The notes: generated by a model from the letters alone, not told the origin. DNA of 64,000 nucleotides from Pseudoxanthomonas sangjuensis (GCF_010211755.1 NZ_PDWR01000017.1:1-64000); one strand, 5' to 3'; shown: positions 1-10,006, counted from the first letter of the stretch. Made by a program: numbers and translations.

Positions 1-57
1 GCATTCACGAAGGGCTGTAGCGCGGGCAGTGCCCGCGCTACAGCCCTTCGTGAATGC
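1..57. repeat. 57-bp near-perfect palindrome at the left edge
   Basis: Bases 1-28 are the exact reverse complement of bases 30-57, with base 29 as the single centre. The inner part (17-41) is a GTAG-headed palindrome like the SMAG/REP units seen elsewhere in this window. The outer arms duplicate, in inverted orientation, the last codons of cysH (Gly-Ile-His-Glu-Gly-Leu-stop). A natural terminator would not be expected to mirror coding sequence this exactly. It may be a SMAG unit plus an inverted duplication, or a fold-back artefact at a contig end. Confidence 0.9.
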
Positions 58-751
58 CGCACTCGCGCTTGAGGCCGAAGAAGCGGGTGTCCTCGTCGCG
101 CATGCCCGGCTCCCACGGGCGGGTGGTGTGGAAGTCGCCGATCGACACGTAGCCCTGGTGCCACAGCGGGTGATAGGGCAGGTCGTGCCGCTTCAGGTAG
201 TTCCAGATGTCGCGGTCGTTCCAGTCGGCGATCGGGTTGAGCTTCCAGCGGCCGTTGCGGACTTCGAGGATCGGCGTGTTGCGGCGGCTCTCGGACTGGC
301 TGCGGCGCAGGCCGGTGAACCAGGTGCCGACCTTCAGTTCCTCCAGCGCGCGGCGCAACGGTTCCACCTTGCGCAGGTCGTTGTAGCGCTCGATGCCGGT
401 CACGCCCTGTTCCCACAGGCGGCCATGGCGCGCCTCCATCCATGCGCGGCTCAGCAGCGGGCGATAGATCTTCAGGTTGAGCTTGAGGCGTTCGACCAGT
501 TCGTCGGCGAAGCGGTAGGTTTCCTCGAACAGGTAGCCGGTGTCGACCAGGATCACCGGAATGTCCGCTTTCCGTTGCGTCAGCAGGTGCAGCGACACCG
601 CCGACTGCGCGCCGAAACTGGTGGTCATCGCGTGCGCGCCGTGGCCGTTCGCCAGCGCCCATTCGACGCGCTGCCCGGCGTCCATGGCTTCGAGCGCGGC
701 GTTGAGCTCGGCGATGTCTGGCTGGGGTTGCTGGAGGGCGACGACGGTCAT
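38..751 (-). CDS. cysH: CysH, phosphoadenylyl-sulfate (PAPS) reductase
   Basis: A cytoplasmic 237-aa reductase that converts PAPS (or APS) to sulfite using thioredoxin, the step before CysIJ. The PP-loop-like SFGAQSAV lies at residues 45-52, [10 protein letters not shown] follows, and the substrate-binding [11 protein letters not shown] is present. The C-terminus ends in the catalytic ECGIHEGL, with the active cysteine at about residue 231. The paired cysteines of the Fe-S plant-type APS reductases were not seen, so PAPS is the more likely substrate. The ATG overlaps the cysI stop as ATGA, so the two genes are translationally coupled. The last codons lie inside the terminal palindrome. Confidence 0.95.
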   Translation of the reverse strand: MTVVALQQPQPDIAELNAALEAMDAGQRVEWALANGHGAHAMTTSFGAQSAVSLHLLTQRKADIPVILVDTGYLFEETYRFADELVERLKLNLKIYRPLLSRAWMEARHGRLWEQGVTGIERYNDLRKVEPLRRALEELKVGTWFTGLRRSQSESRRNTPILEVRNGRWKLNPIADWNDRDIWNYLKRHDLPYHPLWHQGYVSIGDFHTTRPWEPGMRDEDTRFFGLKRECGIHEGL

Positions 752-2451
752 GCTTGCAGTTCCAGGGCGATCCGTTTGTGGGTGGGGTAGGCGGGCAGGG
801 CGACGATGCCGCTGCGGTGCAGGAAGTCGCCGAAGCCTTCGCCGTCGTTGCGTTCGGCGGCGTAGCGGGCCAGCAATGGGTCCAGCGCGGCGAGGATGTC
901 GGCCTCGGCGATGTTCTCGCGGTACAGCGTGTTGAGGCGTTGGCCGCGATGGTCGGCGCCGAGCATCAGGTTGTAGCGGCCCGGCGCCTTGCCGACCAGG
1001 GCGATTTCGCCGAGGTACGGCCGCGAGCAGCCATTGGGGCAGCCGCTGATGCGCAGCAGGATCGGCGAATCGAGCAGGCCGTGCTTCTCCAGCAGCGCGT
1101 TGAGCTTCGCGGTGAAATCGGGTAGGTAGCGCTCGGCCTCGGCCATCGCCAGCGCGCAGGTCGGCAGCGCGACGCAGGCCATCGCGTTGCGTTGCAGGGT
1201 GCTGCCGCGCGCGCTGCCGTCGTCCAGCGCGTATTCGCGCGCCAGTGCGTCGATGCGCCCGCGTTGGTCGGCGGGCACGCCGGCGATGATGAGGTTCTGG
1301 TTCGCGGTGACGCGGAATTCGCCCTGGTGGATTTTCGCGATCTCGCGCAGGCCGGTCAGGTGCGGCGCGCCGTCGCGGTCGGCGATGCGCCCGGAGAACA
1401 GGTGCAGGCCCAGGTGCCAGCGGCTGTCCTCGCCTTCGACCCAGCCGTAGCGGTCGCCGTTGTGGTCGAAAGAAAAGGCCCGCGCGGGGGAGAGAGAGAA
1501 TCCGGCGCGGGTTTGAATCTGCGCGACGATGAAGTCCAGCCCGTGCTCGTCGATGGTGTACTTGAAGCGCGCATGCTTGCGCTCCACGCGGTCGCCGTAA
1601 TCGCGCTGCACGGCGATGATCGCCGCGGTCAGTTCGATCGTGCGCTCGGGTTCGACGAAGCCGATCACGTTGCCCAGGCGCGGATAGGTCTTGGCATCGC
1701 CGTGGCTGGCGCCCATGCCGCCGCCGATGGCGACGTTGAAGCCGGCGAGCCTGCCGTTCTCGACCACGGCGATGAAACCGAGGTCGTTCGCGAACACGTC
1801 CACGTCGTTGTACGGCGGAACCGCGATCGCGATCTTGAACTTGCGCGGCAGGTAGGCCTTGCCGTACAGCGCGTCCTCCTCTTCGCCGCTGTCGGCCAGC
1901 TTTTCCTGGTCCAGCCAGATTTCGTAGTAGGCGCGGGTCTTCGGCAGGAACGCTTCCGACAGGCGCTGCGCCCATGCGTGCGCCTCGGCGTGCAGGCGCG
2001 ATTGCAGCGGGTTGCTGGCGGCCAGCACGTTGCGGTTGACGTCGCCGCAGGCGGATATGGTGTCCAGCAGCGCGGCGTTGATCGCCTGCATGGTCGCCTT
2101 CAGTTCGCGCTTGACCACGCCGTGGAACTGGAAGGTCTGGCGCGTGGTGATGCGCAGCGAACGGTTGGCGTAGGTGGTGGCGATGGCGTCCAGCTGCAGC
2201 CATTGCGCGGGCGTGAACACGCCGCCCGGTGCGCGCACGCGGATCATGAACTGGTGCGCGGGCTCCAGCTTCTGCCGGCGGCGTTCGTCGCGCAGGTCGC
2301 GGTCGTCCTGCTGGTAGCTGCCGTGGAACTTGACCAGGCGCTGGTCCTCGAAGGACAGCGAGCCGGTCACCGGGTCGGCCAGGCCTTCCAGCAGGGTGCC
2401 GCGCAGGCCGCGGCTGTTGACCTTGATGTCTTCGACGGAAGGATGGCTCAT
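748..2451 (-). CDS. cysI: CysI, sulfite reductase hemoprotein beta subunit
   Basis: A 567-aa siroheme/4Fe-4S subunit that reduces sulfite to sulfide with six electrons passed from CysJ. Cluster and siroheme ligands are visible as CVALPTC (around residues 426-432) and [10 protein letters not shown] (around 470-474). Upstream are the sulfite-site elements [12 protein letters not shown] and [10 protein letters not shown]. The length is that of the family (about 570). It starts one base after the cysJ stop and overlaps cysH by 4 bp, so the order is cysJ-cysI-cysH in one operon. Confidence 0.97.
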   Translation of the reverse strand: MSHPSVEDIKVNSRGLRGTLLEGLADPVTGSLSFEDQRLVKFHGSYQQDDRDLRDERRRQKLEPAHQFMIRVRAPGGVFTPAQWLQLDAIATTYANRSLRITTRQTFQFHGVVKRELKATMQAINAALLDTISACGDVNRNVLAASNPLQSRLHAEAHAWAQRLSEAFLPKTRAYYEIWLDQEKLADSGEEEDALYGKAYLPRKFKIAIAVPPYNDVDVFANDLGFIAVVENGRLAGFNVAIGGGMGASHGDAKTYPRLGNVIGFVEPERTIELTAAIIAVQRDYGDRVERKHARFKYTIDEHGLDFIVAQIQTRAGFSLSPARAFSFDHNGDRYGWVEGEDSRWHLGLHLFSGRIADRDGAPHLTGLREIAKIHQGEFRVTANQNLIIAGVPADQRGRIDALAREYALDDGSARGSTLQRNAMACVALPTCALAMAEAERYLPDFTAKLNALLEKHGLLDSPILLRISGCPNGCSRPYLGEIALVGKAPGRYNLMLGADHRGQRLNTLYRENIAEADILAALDPLLARYAAERNDGEGFGDFLHRSGIVALPAYPTHKRIALELQA

Positions 2452-2452
2452 G

Positions 2453-4294
2453 TCAGTACACGTCCCGCAGGTAGCGGCCTTCCGCTTGCAGCCCGGTCAG
2501 GTATTCGCCGGCCGCGTCGCGGTCTAGCGCGCCGTGTTCGGCGGCGATGTCGATCAGCGCGGCATGCACGCCCTTGCCCATGGCGATCGCGCCGCAGACG
2601 TAGAAGTGCGCACCGCCCTGCAGCCAGTCCCAGACCTCGCGGCCGCGTTCGCGCAGGCGTTGCTGCACGTAGATCTTTTCGGCCTGGTCGCGGGAGAAGG
2701 CCAGGTCCAGGCGCTGCAGTTCGCCGCGCTTGAGCGCGTCCTGCCATTCGGCCTGGTACAGGAAGTCGGCATCGAAATGTTGCGCGCCGAAGAACAGCCA
2801 GTTGCGGCCGGAAGCGCCGGTTTCCGCGCGTTCCTGCACGAAGCCGCGGAACGGCGCCACGCCGGTGCCCGGGCCGACCATCAGGATGTCGCGGCTGGCG
2901 TCGGCCGGCACGCGGAAGCGCTCGTTGGCTTCGACGAAGACCTCGGCGCGGTCGCCTTCGTCCAGCGCCGACAGGAAGCCGCTGGCCGCGCCGCCGTGGG
3001 CATGGCCGTGCGCGTCGTAGCGCAGCACGTCGACGGTGAGGTGGGCTTCGTCGCCGACGCGCTTGCGGCTGGAGGCGATGGAATACAGGCGGGTGGTCGG
3101 CGCGCGCAGGGCCGATACCAGCGCATTCGCGTCCCATGCGGCCGGCCAGCGGCGCAGCGCGTCGACCAGTTGGTGGGTGTCGACCAGCCCGGCGAATCCG
3201 GCGCGCTGTTCCGGCTGCAGCAGCGCGGCCAGCGAGGCGTCGCCGCCGCGTTCGGCCAGCGCCGCGAGGAACGGGCGCGACAGGCGGGGCAGTTCGCGCC
3301 TGTCCGACAGCCATTCGTGCAGCGGGCGGGGTTCTCCATCGATGGCGACGTCGGCATTGCCGTCCAGCTTCGCGGCTTCCAGCACCGACTCGACCAGCGC
3401 GGCCGGGTTGCGGTGGCGAATGCCGAGTGCGTCGCCCGGTTCGTAATGCAGGCCGCTGCCTTCCAGCGACAGTTCGATGTGGCGCACGTCCTTGCCGACG
3501 GCGCCGTATTCGCCGTAACGGGCGCCTTTCGGCGCGCGGCCGGTCAGGCGCTGGTTGAGCAGGATTTCGGCGGCGAAGGGCTTGTCGTGCGAATGCGCCG
3601 CGGCGCTGGCGTGCGGGCGCAACGGCGTGACCGTGGCCGACGGCGTGGCGGATTTCAGCAGTTCGCGCGCCTGCTCGAGCGCCTGCCGGCGCCATGGAGC
3701 GGCGGCGGTGTCGATGTCCAGGTCGGCTTCGCCCAGCGCGAACAGGCGTTGCGCGCCCAGTGCGGCCAGGCGCGCGTCCAGCTTGCGGGCGATGCCGCAG
3801 AAATCGGCGTAGCTGGAATCGCCCAGGCCGAGCACGGCGAACTTCAGTTCCGCCAGCTTCGGCGCGCGCTTGCCATTGAGGAATTCGACGAAGCCGATCG
3901 AATCGTCCGGCGGATCGCCTTCGCCCTGGGTGCTGATGACCACGAACAGCAGCTTCTCCTGAGTCAGTTCGCGGGTCGGGTAGGCATCGGCGCGGACCAG
4001 GCGCGCGGCCAGGCCGGCCCCTTCCAGATCGCCCAGCAACTGCTCGGCGGCGCGGCGCGCGTTGCCGGTCTGGCTGCCGTAGACCACCGTCGCGCGCAGC
4101 GATGCGGCGGGCGGGGCGGCCACGGACGGCTTCGCCAGCGCGACCGCAGGCGCGGCGGCCTGGGCCAGACCTGCAGCGTAGCCGGACAACCACCACAGCG
4201 ACGGCGCATCAAGGCCTTCCAGCGCACGTGCCAGTGGAGCCTTGCGGTCTTCGGGCAAGGGAGAGGGCGGCAGGGATGCTGGCTGCGCGGACAT
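2453..4294 (-). CDS. cysJ: CysJ, sulfite reductase flavoprotein alpha subunit
   Basis: A 613-aa NADPH-dependent diflavin reductase that feeds electrons to CysI. After an Ala/Pro-rich N-terminus comes a flavodoxin domain ([10 protein letters not shown] near residue 70; [11 protein letters not shown]), then a CPR-type FAD domain with [10 protein letters not shown], then an NADP domain with [27 protein letters not shown] and the C-terminal aromatic ending RYLRDVY. ATG at 4294 was chosen; a GTG three codons upstream is possible, and neither has a clear Shine-Dalgarno. It is the first gene of the cysJIH operon, divergent from the RND pump across about 200 bp. Confidence 0.96.
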   Translation of the reverse strand: MSAQPASLPPSPLPEDRKAPLARALEGLDAPSLWWLSGYAAGLAQAAAPAVALAKPSVAAPPAASLRATVVYGSQTGNARRAAEQLLGDLEGAGLAARLVRADAYPTRELTQEKLLFVVISTQGEGDPPDDSIGFVEFLNGKRAPKLAELKFAVLGLGDSSYADFCGIARKLDARLAALGAQRLFALGEADLDIDTAAAPWRRQALEQARELLKSATPSATVTPLRPHASAAAHSHDKPFAAEILLNQRLTGRAPKGARYGEYGAVGKDVRHIELSLEGSGLHYEPGDALGIRHRNPAALVESVLEAAKLDGNADVAIDGEPRPLHEWLSDRRELPRLSRPFLAALAERGGDASLAALLQPEQRAGFAGLVDTHQLVDALRRWPAAWDANALVSALRAPTTRLYSIASSRKRVGDEAHLTVDVLRYDAHGHAHGGAASGFLSALDEGDRAEVFVEANERFRVPADASRDILMVGPGTGVAPFRGFVQERAETGASGRNWLFFGAQHFDADFLYQAEWQDALKRGELQRLDLAFSRDQAEKIYVQQRLRERGREVWDWLQGGAHFYVCGAIAMGKGVHAALIDIAAEHGALDRDAAGEYLTGLQAEGRYLRDVY

Positions 4295-4498
4295 CGGGGC
4301 CACGTTCGTGAGGGGGGGCGAGCGATGTTAGGCAGCGGCGGCGGCCGGTTGAAACGGCGACTGGTTATGCGCTTATGCCGGCGCGGAATGAATTCGGCCG
4401 GGCGAGGGAATATGCCGATGGTCATGTCATCCGCGGGCCGCACCCGAGCGTTCATTCGAACTCGGTAAACTCGACCCATTCCGGCCCCGGATCCCTGC

Positions 4499-5587
4499 AT
4501 GTTCAAGCCCCTGTTCCTGCGAGCGATCGCCTGCGTCGCACTCGCTTCCGCGTTGTCTGCCTGCGGTGAAGGCGACGCCAACGCCGGTCGCGGCCAACCG
4601 CCGGCGACGGTGACGACGATGCGCGTGCAGCCGGTGCGCTGGAGCGACGAACTCGAGGCGCTGGGCACGGCCAAGGCGCGCGAATCGGTCACGGTCACCG
4701 CCAGCGTCAGCCAGACCATCGCCTCGGTCGAGTTCGACAGCGGCCAGTACGCGCGGAAGGGCCAGCCGCTGGTGACCCTGGTCCAGGGCCAGCAGGCGGC
4801 CAGCGTCGCCGAGGCCCAGGCCGATCTGCGCAACGCCGAGCAGCTGTACGAGCGCAGCCGCAGGCTCGCCGACCAGCAACTGATCGCGCGCGCCGACCTG
4901 GAAACGCAACGCGCCGCGCTGGAAGCCGCGCGCGCGCGCGTGGCCACGCAGCGCGCCACCGTCGCCGACCGGGTGATCCGCGCGCCGTTCGCCGGCGTAC
5001 TGGGCCTGCGCCTGGTCAGCGCCGGCTCGCTGGTCACGCCGGGCACGCCGATCACCACGCTCGACGACGTCTCGGTCATCAAGCTCGACTTCACCGTCCC
5101 CGAATCGGCGCTGTCGCAGCTCGCCGTCGGCCAGCGCGTCAACGCGCGCAGCGAGGCGTGGCCCGGCGAAACCTTCACCGGCGTTATCGCCAGCATCGAT
5201 TCGCGCGTGGACCCGGTGTCGCGCGCGGTCACCGTGCGTGCCGAGATCCCGAACCCCGACGGCAAGCTGCGCCCGGGCATGCTGCTCGACGTCGGCGTCG
5301 AACGCGCCGCGCGCGACACGCTCGCGATTCCCGAGCTCGCCCTGCAGCAGAACGGCGCGGTCGCCAGCGTGTTCCTGGTCGACGCCGGCGAGCAGGTCAG
5401 GGAAACGCCGGTGAAGATCGGCGCGCGCCGCTTCGGCCAGGTCGAGGTCGTCGAAGGCCTGAAGGCCGGCGACCGCATCGTCGTCGAAGGCACGGTCAAG
5501 CTGCGCGACGGCGCGAAGATCAAGGACGTGGGCGCGAAACCGGCCGCGGGCGACGAAGGCGCTGCGAAGCCCGCCGGGGAGCGCTGA
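4499..5587 (+). CDS. RND efflux periplasmic adaptor (HlyD/AcrA family)
   Basis: A 362-aa membrane-fusion protein linking an inner-membrane RND pump to an outer-membrane channel. It has an N-terminal signal with a lipobox-like ALSAC, so it is probably a lipoprotein. A barrel-sandwich half (SVTVTASVSQTIASVEF), a coiled-coil hairpin rich in Ala/Glu/Arg, the second lipoyl half (VIRAPFAGVLGLR) and beta-barrel and membrane-proximal domains follow. The C-terminus is Lys/Ala/Gly-rich. It lies 3 bp upstream of the transporter gene. No outer-membrane factor gene is adjacent, so the pump presumably shares a TolC-like channel encoded elsewhere. Confidence 0.93.
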   Translation: MFKPLFLRAIACVALASALSACGEGDANAGRGQPPATVTTMRVQPVRWSDELEALGTAKARESVTVTASVSQTIASVEFDSGQYARKGQPLVTLVQGQQAASVAEAQADLRNAEQLYERSRRLADQQLIARADLETQRAALEAARARVATQRATVADRVIRAPFAGVLGLRLVSAGSLVTPGTPITTLDDVSVIKLDFTVPESALSQLAVGQRVNARSEAWPGETFTGVIASIDSRVDPVSRAVTVRAEIPNPDGKLRPGMLLDVGVERAARDTLAIPELALQQNGAVASVFLVDAGEQVRETPVKIGARRFGQVEVVEGLKAGDRIVVEGTVKLRDGAKIKDVGAKPAAGDEGAAKPAGER

Positions 5588-5590
5588 GCC

Positions 5591-8500
5591 ATGCTGCTGT
5601 CCGACGTCTCGATCAAGCGCCCCGTCTTCGCGACGGTGATGTCGCTGATCCTGATCGTGCTCGGCGTGGTCTCGTTCACCCGCCTGCCGCTGCGCGAGTT
5701 GCCCGACGTCGACCCGCCGGTGGTGTCGGTCAACACCAGCTACACCGGCGCGTCGGCGGCGGTGGTCGAGAGCCGCATCACCCAGGTCCTCGAGGACGCG
5801 ATCAGCGGCATCGAGGGCGTCGACCTGATTACCGCGACCAGCCGCAACGGTCGTTCCGACATCAACATCGAGTTCACCCTGACCCGCGACATCGAGGGTG
5901 CGGCCAACGACGTGCGCGACGCGATCAGCCGGGTCAGCAACCGCCTGCCCGAGGACGTCGACCCGCCGCGGGTGGCCAAGCAGGACAGCGATTCCAGGCC
6001 AATCATGTACCTCAACCTCAGCGAACCACGGCTGAGCGCGGAGGAACTGACCGACTACGCCGAACGCAACCTCGTCGACCAGCTTTCTTCGATCGACGGC
6101 GTGTCGTCGGTGTTCATCGGCGGCGGCAAGCGCTACGCGATGCGGGTGTGGCTGGACGCGGACGCGCTGAGCGCGCGCGGCCTGACCGCCGACGACGTCG
6201 GCACCGCGCTGCGCCGCGAGAACATCGAGCTGCCCGGCGGCAGCATCGAATCGCGGACCCGCGAGTTCGCGCTGCGGGTGATGCGCGGCTACCAGACCCC
6301 GGAGAGCTTCCAGACCCTGGTGGTGGGCAAGGGCAGCGACGGCCACGTCATCACCCTCGGCGAGGTGGCCAGGGTCGAGCTGGCCTCGGAGGAGAGGCGC
6401 GCCTACTACCACGGCAACGGCGTGCCGCAGATCGGACTCGGCGTCGTCGCCACGTCCACCGCCAATTCGCTGGAAGTGGCGCGCAATGTCCGCGCGCTGG
6501 TCGAGCGGGTGTCGCCCAGCTTGCCCAAGGGCATGCAGATGACCGTGCCCTACGACACCACCGTGTTCACCGAGGCCGCGGTGCACGAGGTCTACAAGAC
6601 CCTGGCCGAAGCGATCGCGCTGGTGCTGCTGGTGGTGTTCGTGTTCCTGGGCAGCGTGCGCGCGGCGCTGATCCCGGCGGTGACCGTGCCGGTGTGCGTC
6701 ACCGCCGCGTTCATGGCGCTGTATGCCTGCGGCTTCTCGATCAACCAGCTGACCCTGCTGTCGCTGGTGCTGTCGATCGGCCTGGTGGTCGACGACGCGA
6801 TCGTGGTGCTGGAGAACTGCCAGCGCCGCACCGACCTCGGCGAGCCGTCGCTGCTGGCGGCGCAGCGCGGCACCCGGCAGGTCGCGTTCGCGGTGATCGC
6901 GACCACGGTGGTGCTGATCGCGGTGTTCCTGCCGATCGCGTTCATGGAAGGCAACACCGGGCGCCTGTTCCGCGAGCTGGCCGTCGCGGTGGCCGGCGCG
7001 GTGGCGATTTCCGGTTTCGTCGCGCTGACCCTGACGCCGACGATGTGCTCGATCCTGCTGCGCCCGCATACGCACCGCAAGGGCTTCAACAACTGGGTCA
7101 ACGACCGCCTCGACGCGCTGACCCGCTGGTATCGCGGCCTGGTCGGCAAGGTGGTCGGTCGCGGCTGGCTGCTTGCCGCGGTGATGCTCGCCACCTTCGC
7201 CGCCAGCGGCGTGCTGTTCAAGCTGGTGCCGTCGGAACTGGCGCCGGCCGAGGACCGCGGCGACTTCAACGTGTCGATCACCGGCCCGGAAGGCGCCGGC
7301 TTCGACTACATGGTCGGGCAGATGGCCGAGATCGAGAAGCGCCTGCTGACCTATGCCGGCGACGACAAGCCGGTCTCGCGCGTGATCACCCGCGTGCCCG
7401 GCGGCTTCGGCGGCCAGGGTTCCGCCTTCAACAGCGGCCGCGCCACCGTGTTCCTCAAGCGCTGGGAAGAGCGCGACGTCAGCACGCAGGACGTGATGGA
7501 GGACGTGCGCAAGCGGCTGGCCGACATCCCCGGCGTGCGCATCACCACCGAGGCGCGGCAGGGCCTGGTGCGCGGTTCCGGCCGGCCGGTGCAGTTCGTC
7601 ATCCGCGGCCCGACCTACGAAACACTGGCGCAATGGCGCAACCGGATGTTGCTGCGCATGGAGGAGAACCCGCGCCTGCTCAACGTCGATTCCGACTACA
7701 AGGAAACCCTGCCGCAGATCCGCGTCGACATCGACAGGGCGCGCGCCGCCGACCTCGGCGTGCCGGTGCAGGCGATCGGCAGCACCCTGCAGACCATGCT
7801 TGGCTCGCTGCGCGCCGGCACCTACGAGAAGGACGGCGAGGAGTACTACGTGGTCATGCAGGCGCCGCTGGAGAACCGGCGCAGCCTGACCGACATCTCC
7901 GGCCTGTACGTGCGCTCCGCCACCACCGGCCAGCTGATCCCGCTGTCGAACCTGGTCAAGCTGACCGAGAACGCCGAGGCCGGCACGCTGAGCCGCTTCA
8001 ACCGCATGCGCGCGATCACCCTCAGCGCCGGCCTGGCGCCCGGCTACACCGTCGGCGAGGCGCTGGAATACCTGCGCGGCATCGCCGCCGAGGAGCTGCC
8101 GCCGGAAGCGCAGGTCGACTACAAGGGCGAGTCGCGCGAGTTCATGAGGTCCAGCGGCGCGGTGTTCTTCACTTTCGGCATGGCCCTGCTGGTGGTGTTC
8201 CTGGTGCTGGCCGCGCAGTTCGAGAGCTTCCTGCATCCGCTGGTGATCATGCTGACCGTGCCGCTGGCGATGCTCGGTGCGTTGCTCGGCCTGGCCATCT
8301 GGGGCGTCAGCCTGAACCTGTACAGCCAGATCGGCATCGTCATGCTGGTCGGCCTGGCGGCGAAGAACGGCATCCTGATCGTCGAATTCGCCAACCAGTT
8401 GCGCGACGAGGGCCGCAGCGTGGCCGAAGCGATCGTCGAGGCCGCGACGGTGCGCCTGCGCCCGATCCTGATGACTTCGGTGGCGATGATCTGCGGCGCG

Positions 8501-8716
8501 CTGCCGCTGATGCTGTCCAGCGGCGCCGGCGCCGCCAGCCGCGCCAGCATCGGCGTGGTGATCGTGTTCGGCGTGGCCTTCTCGACGCTGCTGTCGCTGT
8601 TCGTGGTGCCGGCGTTCTATTCGTTGCTGGCGCCGTACACGAAGTCGCCGGAGGCGGTGGCGCACAAGCTGGCCGAACTCGATGCCGAAGTGCCGCCGGT
8701 GGGCGGGCACGAGTAG
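5591..8716 (+). CDS. RND efflux transporter (HAE1/AcrB-like inner-membrane pump)
   Basis: A 1041-aa proton-driven multidrug-type pump with the usual duplicated fold: TM1 after SIKRPVFATVMSL, a large periplasmic loop, TM2-6, a second loop and TM8-12. Proton-relay residues are present: the Asp pair in GLVVDDAIV (about residues 401-402, TM4) and the Lys in GLAAKNGILIVEF (about 925, TM10). These favour the multidrug HAE1 group over metal pumps. The substrate cannot be read from sequence. It follows its adaptor by 3 bp; its stop codon lies two bases before the DUF559 element. Confidence 0.95.
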   Translation: MLLSDVSIKRPVFATVMSLILIVLGVVSFTRLPLRELPDVDPPVVSVNTSYTGASAAVVESRITQVLEDAISGIEGVDLITATSRNGRSDINIEFTLTRDIEGAANDVRDAISRVSNRLPEDVDPPRVAKQDSDSRPIMYLNLSEPRLSAEELTDYAERNLVDQLSSIDGVSSVFIGGGKRYAMRVWLDADALSARGLTADDVGTALRRENIELPGGSIESRTREFALRVMRGYQTPESFQTLVVGKGSDGHVITLGEVARVELASEERRAYYHGNGVPQIGLGVVATSTANSLEVARNVRALVERVSPSLPKGMQMTVPYDTTVFTEAAVHEVYKTLAEAIALVLLVVFVFLGSVRAALIPAVTVPVCVTAAFMALYACGFSINQLTLLSLVLSIGLVVDDAIVVLENCQRRTDLGEPSLLAAQRGTRQVAFAVIATTVVLIAVFLPIAFMEGNTGRLFRELAVAVAGAVAISGFVALTLTPTMCSILLRPHTHRKGFNNWVNDRLDALTRWYRGLVGKVVGRGWLLAAVMLATFAASGVLFKLVPSELAPAEDRGDFNVSITGPEGAGFDYMVGQMAEIEKRLLTYAGDDKPVSRVITRVPGGFGGQGSAFNSGRATVFLKRWEERDVSTQDVMEDVRKRLADIPGVRITTEARQGLVRGSGRPVQFVIRGPTYETLAQWRNRMLLRMEENPRLLNVDSDYKETLPQIRVDIDRARAADLGVPVQAIGSTLQTMLGSLRAGTYEKDGEEYYVVMQAPLENRRSLTDISGLYVRSATTGQLIPLSNLVKLTENAEAGTLSRFNRMRAITLSAGLAPGYTVGEALEYLRGIAAEELPPEAQVDYKGESREFMRSSGAVFFTFGMALLVVFLVLAAQFESFLHPLVIMLTVPLAMLGALLGLAIWGVSLNLYSQIGIVMLVGLAAKNGILIVEFANQLRDEGRSVAEAIVEAATVRLRPILMTSVAMICGALPLMLSSGAGAASRASIGVVIVFGVAFSTLLSLFVVPAFYSLLAPYTKSPEAVAHKLAELDAEVPPVGGHE

Positions 8717-8717
8717 G

Positions 8718-8766
8718 AAGCCCTTCCCCCCTTGAGGGGGGGGAAGGGTTGGGATGGGGGCGCGCC
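8718..8766 (+). repeat. left terminal inverted repeat of the DUF559 element
   Basis: This G/C-tract arm can fold on itself (cccttcccccc...ggggggaaggg). It is followed after a few bases by GGCGAAGTC, which also occurs inside the related repeat pair at 32.0 kb. Confidence 0.85.
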
Positions 8767-8824
8767 GGAGCTGGCGAAGTCGGTGTTCCGGATTTTTTCC
8801 CAAGCCAGCCATCGACACGCTACG

Positions 8825-10006
8825 ATGCTTGGCGTGCCCAGCTGGCTCAAGCAACGTTCCCGGGAACTCCGTTCGCAGATGACGGATGCTGAACGCCGCC
8901 TGTGGGACATCCTGCGCGAACGCCAAATTCGCGGTTTCAAATTCCGCCGCCAGCAACCGCTTGGGAATTACATCGTCGATTTCATCTGTCTTGAGGCGCG
9001 ACTGGTACTCGAAGTCGATGGCGGACAACATGGCGACGAGGCGGACCATCGGCGCGATGCCTGGCTCCGTGGGCAGGGATTTGTCGTGCTGCGTTTTTGT
9101 AACCATGATGTGTTGTCGAACACCGACGGCGTTTACCAGACGATCGAGGCTGAATTGAAAAAGCATCAGGGACCACCGGCTTCGGAAAGATCGCCGTGGG
9201 GTGCGCGCGAGCGTACTTCGGCGCACCCCCATCCCAACCCGTCCCCCGTCAAGGGGGAAGGGCTTAAGGGCAGGGGCGAAGGGCAGAAGAACGAGTTGCG
9301 CCTGTACGGCTTCAACGCCGTGCGCGCGGTGTTCGAGCGGCGGCCGCAGGCGATCCGCAAGCTCTGGCTGGCCGAATCGCGCATCGGCGACCTGAAGCCA
9401 CTGCTGGCCTGGTGCGTGAAGAACCGCATCGGCTATCGCGTGGTCGAAGAAACCGACCTCGACCGGCTCGCCGCCAGCTCGCACCACGAAGGCGTGGTCG
9501 CCGACGTGCTGCGCGTCGAACCGGCGCCGCTGTCGTCGTGGCTGCGCGGATTGCCCGATGGGCCGGCGCTGGCGATCTGGCTGGACGGTGTCGGCAACCC
9601 GCACAACTTCGGTGCGATCCTGCGTTCGGCCGCGCATTTCGGCGTCGCCGCGATCCTGCTGCCGGAGAATTCGACGCTGGCGTTGTCCGGTGCGGCCGCG
9701 CGCGTGGCCGAGGGTGGCGCGGAAAGCGTGCCGCTGGTGCGCCTGCCCGCGTCGCGCGAGGCGATGGCGCAACTGCGCGGGGCGGACTTCGCGCTGGCGG
9801 CGACGGTGGTGCGCGGCGGCAGCGACCTGTTCGCGCAGCGGTTGCCGCAGCGGCTGGTCTACGTGATGGGCGCGGAAGGCGATGGCATGGACGCGAACCT
9901 CGCCGCGCAATGCGACCTGCGCCTGTCGATCCCGGGTACCGGTGCGGTCGAAAGCCTCAACGTCGCGGCGGCGACCGCGGTGTTCCTCGCGCAATGGCGC
10001 CGGTGA
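8825..10006 (+). CDS. DUF559 nuclease-like domain fused in frame to a TrmH/SpoU-type RNA methyltransferase
   Basis: One 393-aa reading frame with two unrelated halves. Residues 1 to about 118 are a complete DUF559 domain, a PD-(D/E)XK-like fold related to Vsr; visible features are MTDAERRLW, FKFRRQQPLGNYIVDF, VLEVDGGQH and VVLRFCNHDVL. Residues 119-156 are the translated right terminal repeat (HPHPNPSPVKGEG). From about residue 157 comes a SpoU methyltransferase with the substrate-binding LYGFNAVRAVFERRP, motif 1 NPHNFGAILRSAAHFG, motif 2 VMGAEGDGM and motif 3 LSIPGTGAVESLNVAAA, probably a 2'-O-ribose methyltransferase of rRNA or tRNA. The methyltransferase's own ATG appears to have been replaced. 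A TTG at 9296 could serve as an internal start, so fusion versus re-initiation is unresolved. Confidence 0.75.
   Translation: MLGVPSWLKQRSRELRSQMTDAERRLWDILRERQIRGFKFRRQQPLGNYIVDFICLEARLVLEVDGGQHGDEADHRRDAWLRGQGFVVLRFCNHDVLSNTDGVYQTIEAELKKHQGPPASERSPWGARERTSAHPHPNPSPVKGEGLKGRGEGQKNELRLYGFNAVRAVFERRPQAIRKLWLAESRIGDLKPLLAWCVKNRIGYRVVEETDLDRLAASSHHEGVVADVLRVEPAPLSSWLRGLPDGPALAIWLDGVGNPHNFGAILRSAAHFGVAAILLPENSTLALSGAAARVAEGGAESVPLVRLPASREAMAQLRGADFALAATVVRGGSDLFAQRLPQRLVYVMGAEGDGMDANLAAQCDLRLSIPGTGAVESLNVAAATAVFLAQWRR
9218..9265 (-). repeat. right terminal inverted repeat of the DUF559 element, translated in frame
   Basis: The reverse complement matches the left arm closely over about 47 bp. In the coding frame it is read as the low-complexity linker SAHPHPNPSPVKGEGLKG. 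This Pro/Gly-rich peptide is known from DUF559 proteins whose C-termini run into the flanking repeat. Confidence 0.85.

Larger units (their letters stand above)
8718..9265 (+). mobile_element. DUF559 element bounded by ~47-bp terminal inverted repeats
   Basis: A DUF559 gene is flanked by long inverted repeats: left arm about 8718-8766, right arm about 9218-9265. Read in the same orientation, both arms carry AAGCCCTTCCCCC, then GGGTTGGGATGGGGG, then GCGCC, differing at only a few positions. The element sits between the RND gene stop and the body of an RNA methyltransferase gene. No clear target-site duplication was found. The right arm has no stop in the gene's frame, so the DUF559 frame runs through it into the methyltransferase. 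Confidence 0.75.

Noticed and set aside
8732-8824. Upstream extension of the DUF559 frame starting at TTG 8732
   Set aside because: It translates the left terminal repeat, lacks a ribosome site, and the DUF559 domain begins after ATG 8825.
4427-9994. Very long open frame on the minus strand, opposite the RND operon
   Set aside because: It is antisense to well-defined genes, His/Arg/Gln-rich with no domain signatures, and typical of GC-rich codon shadows.
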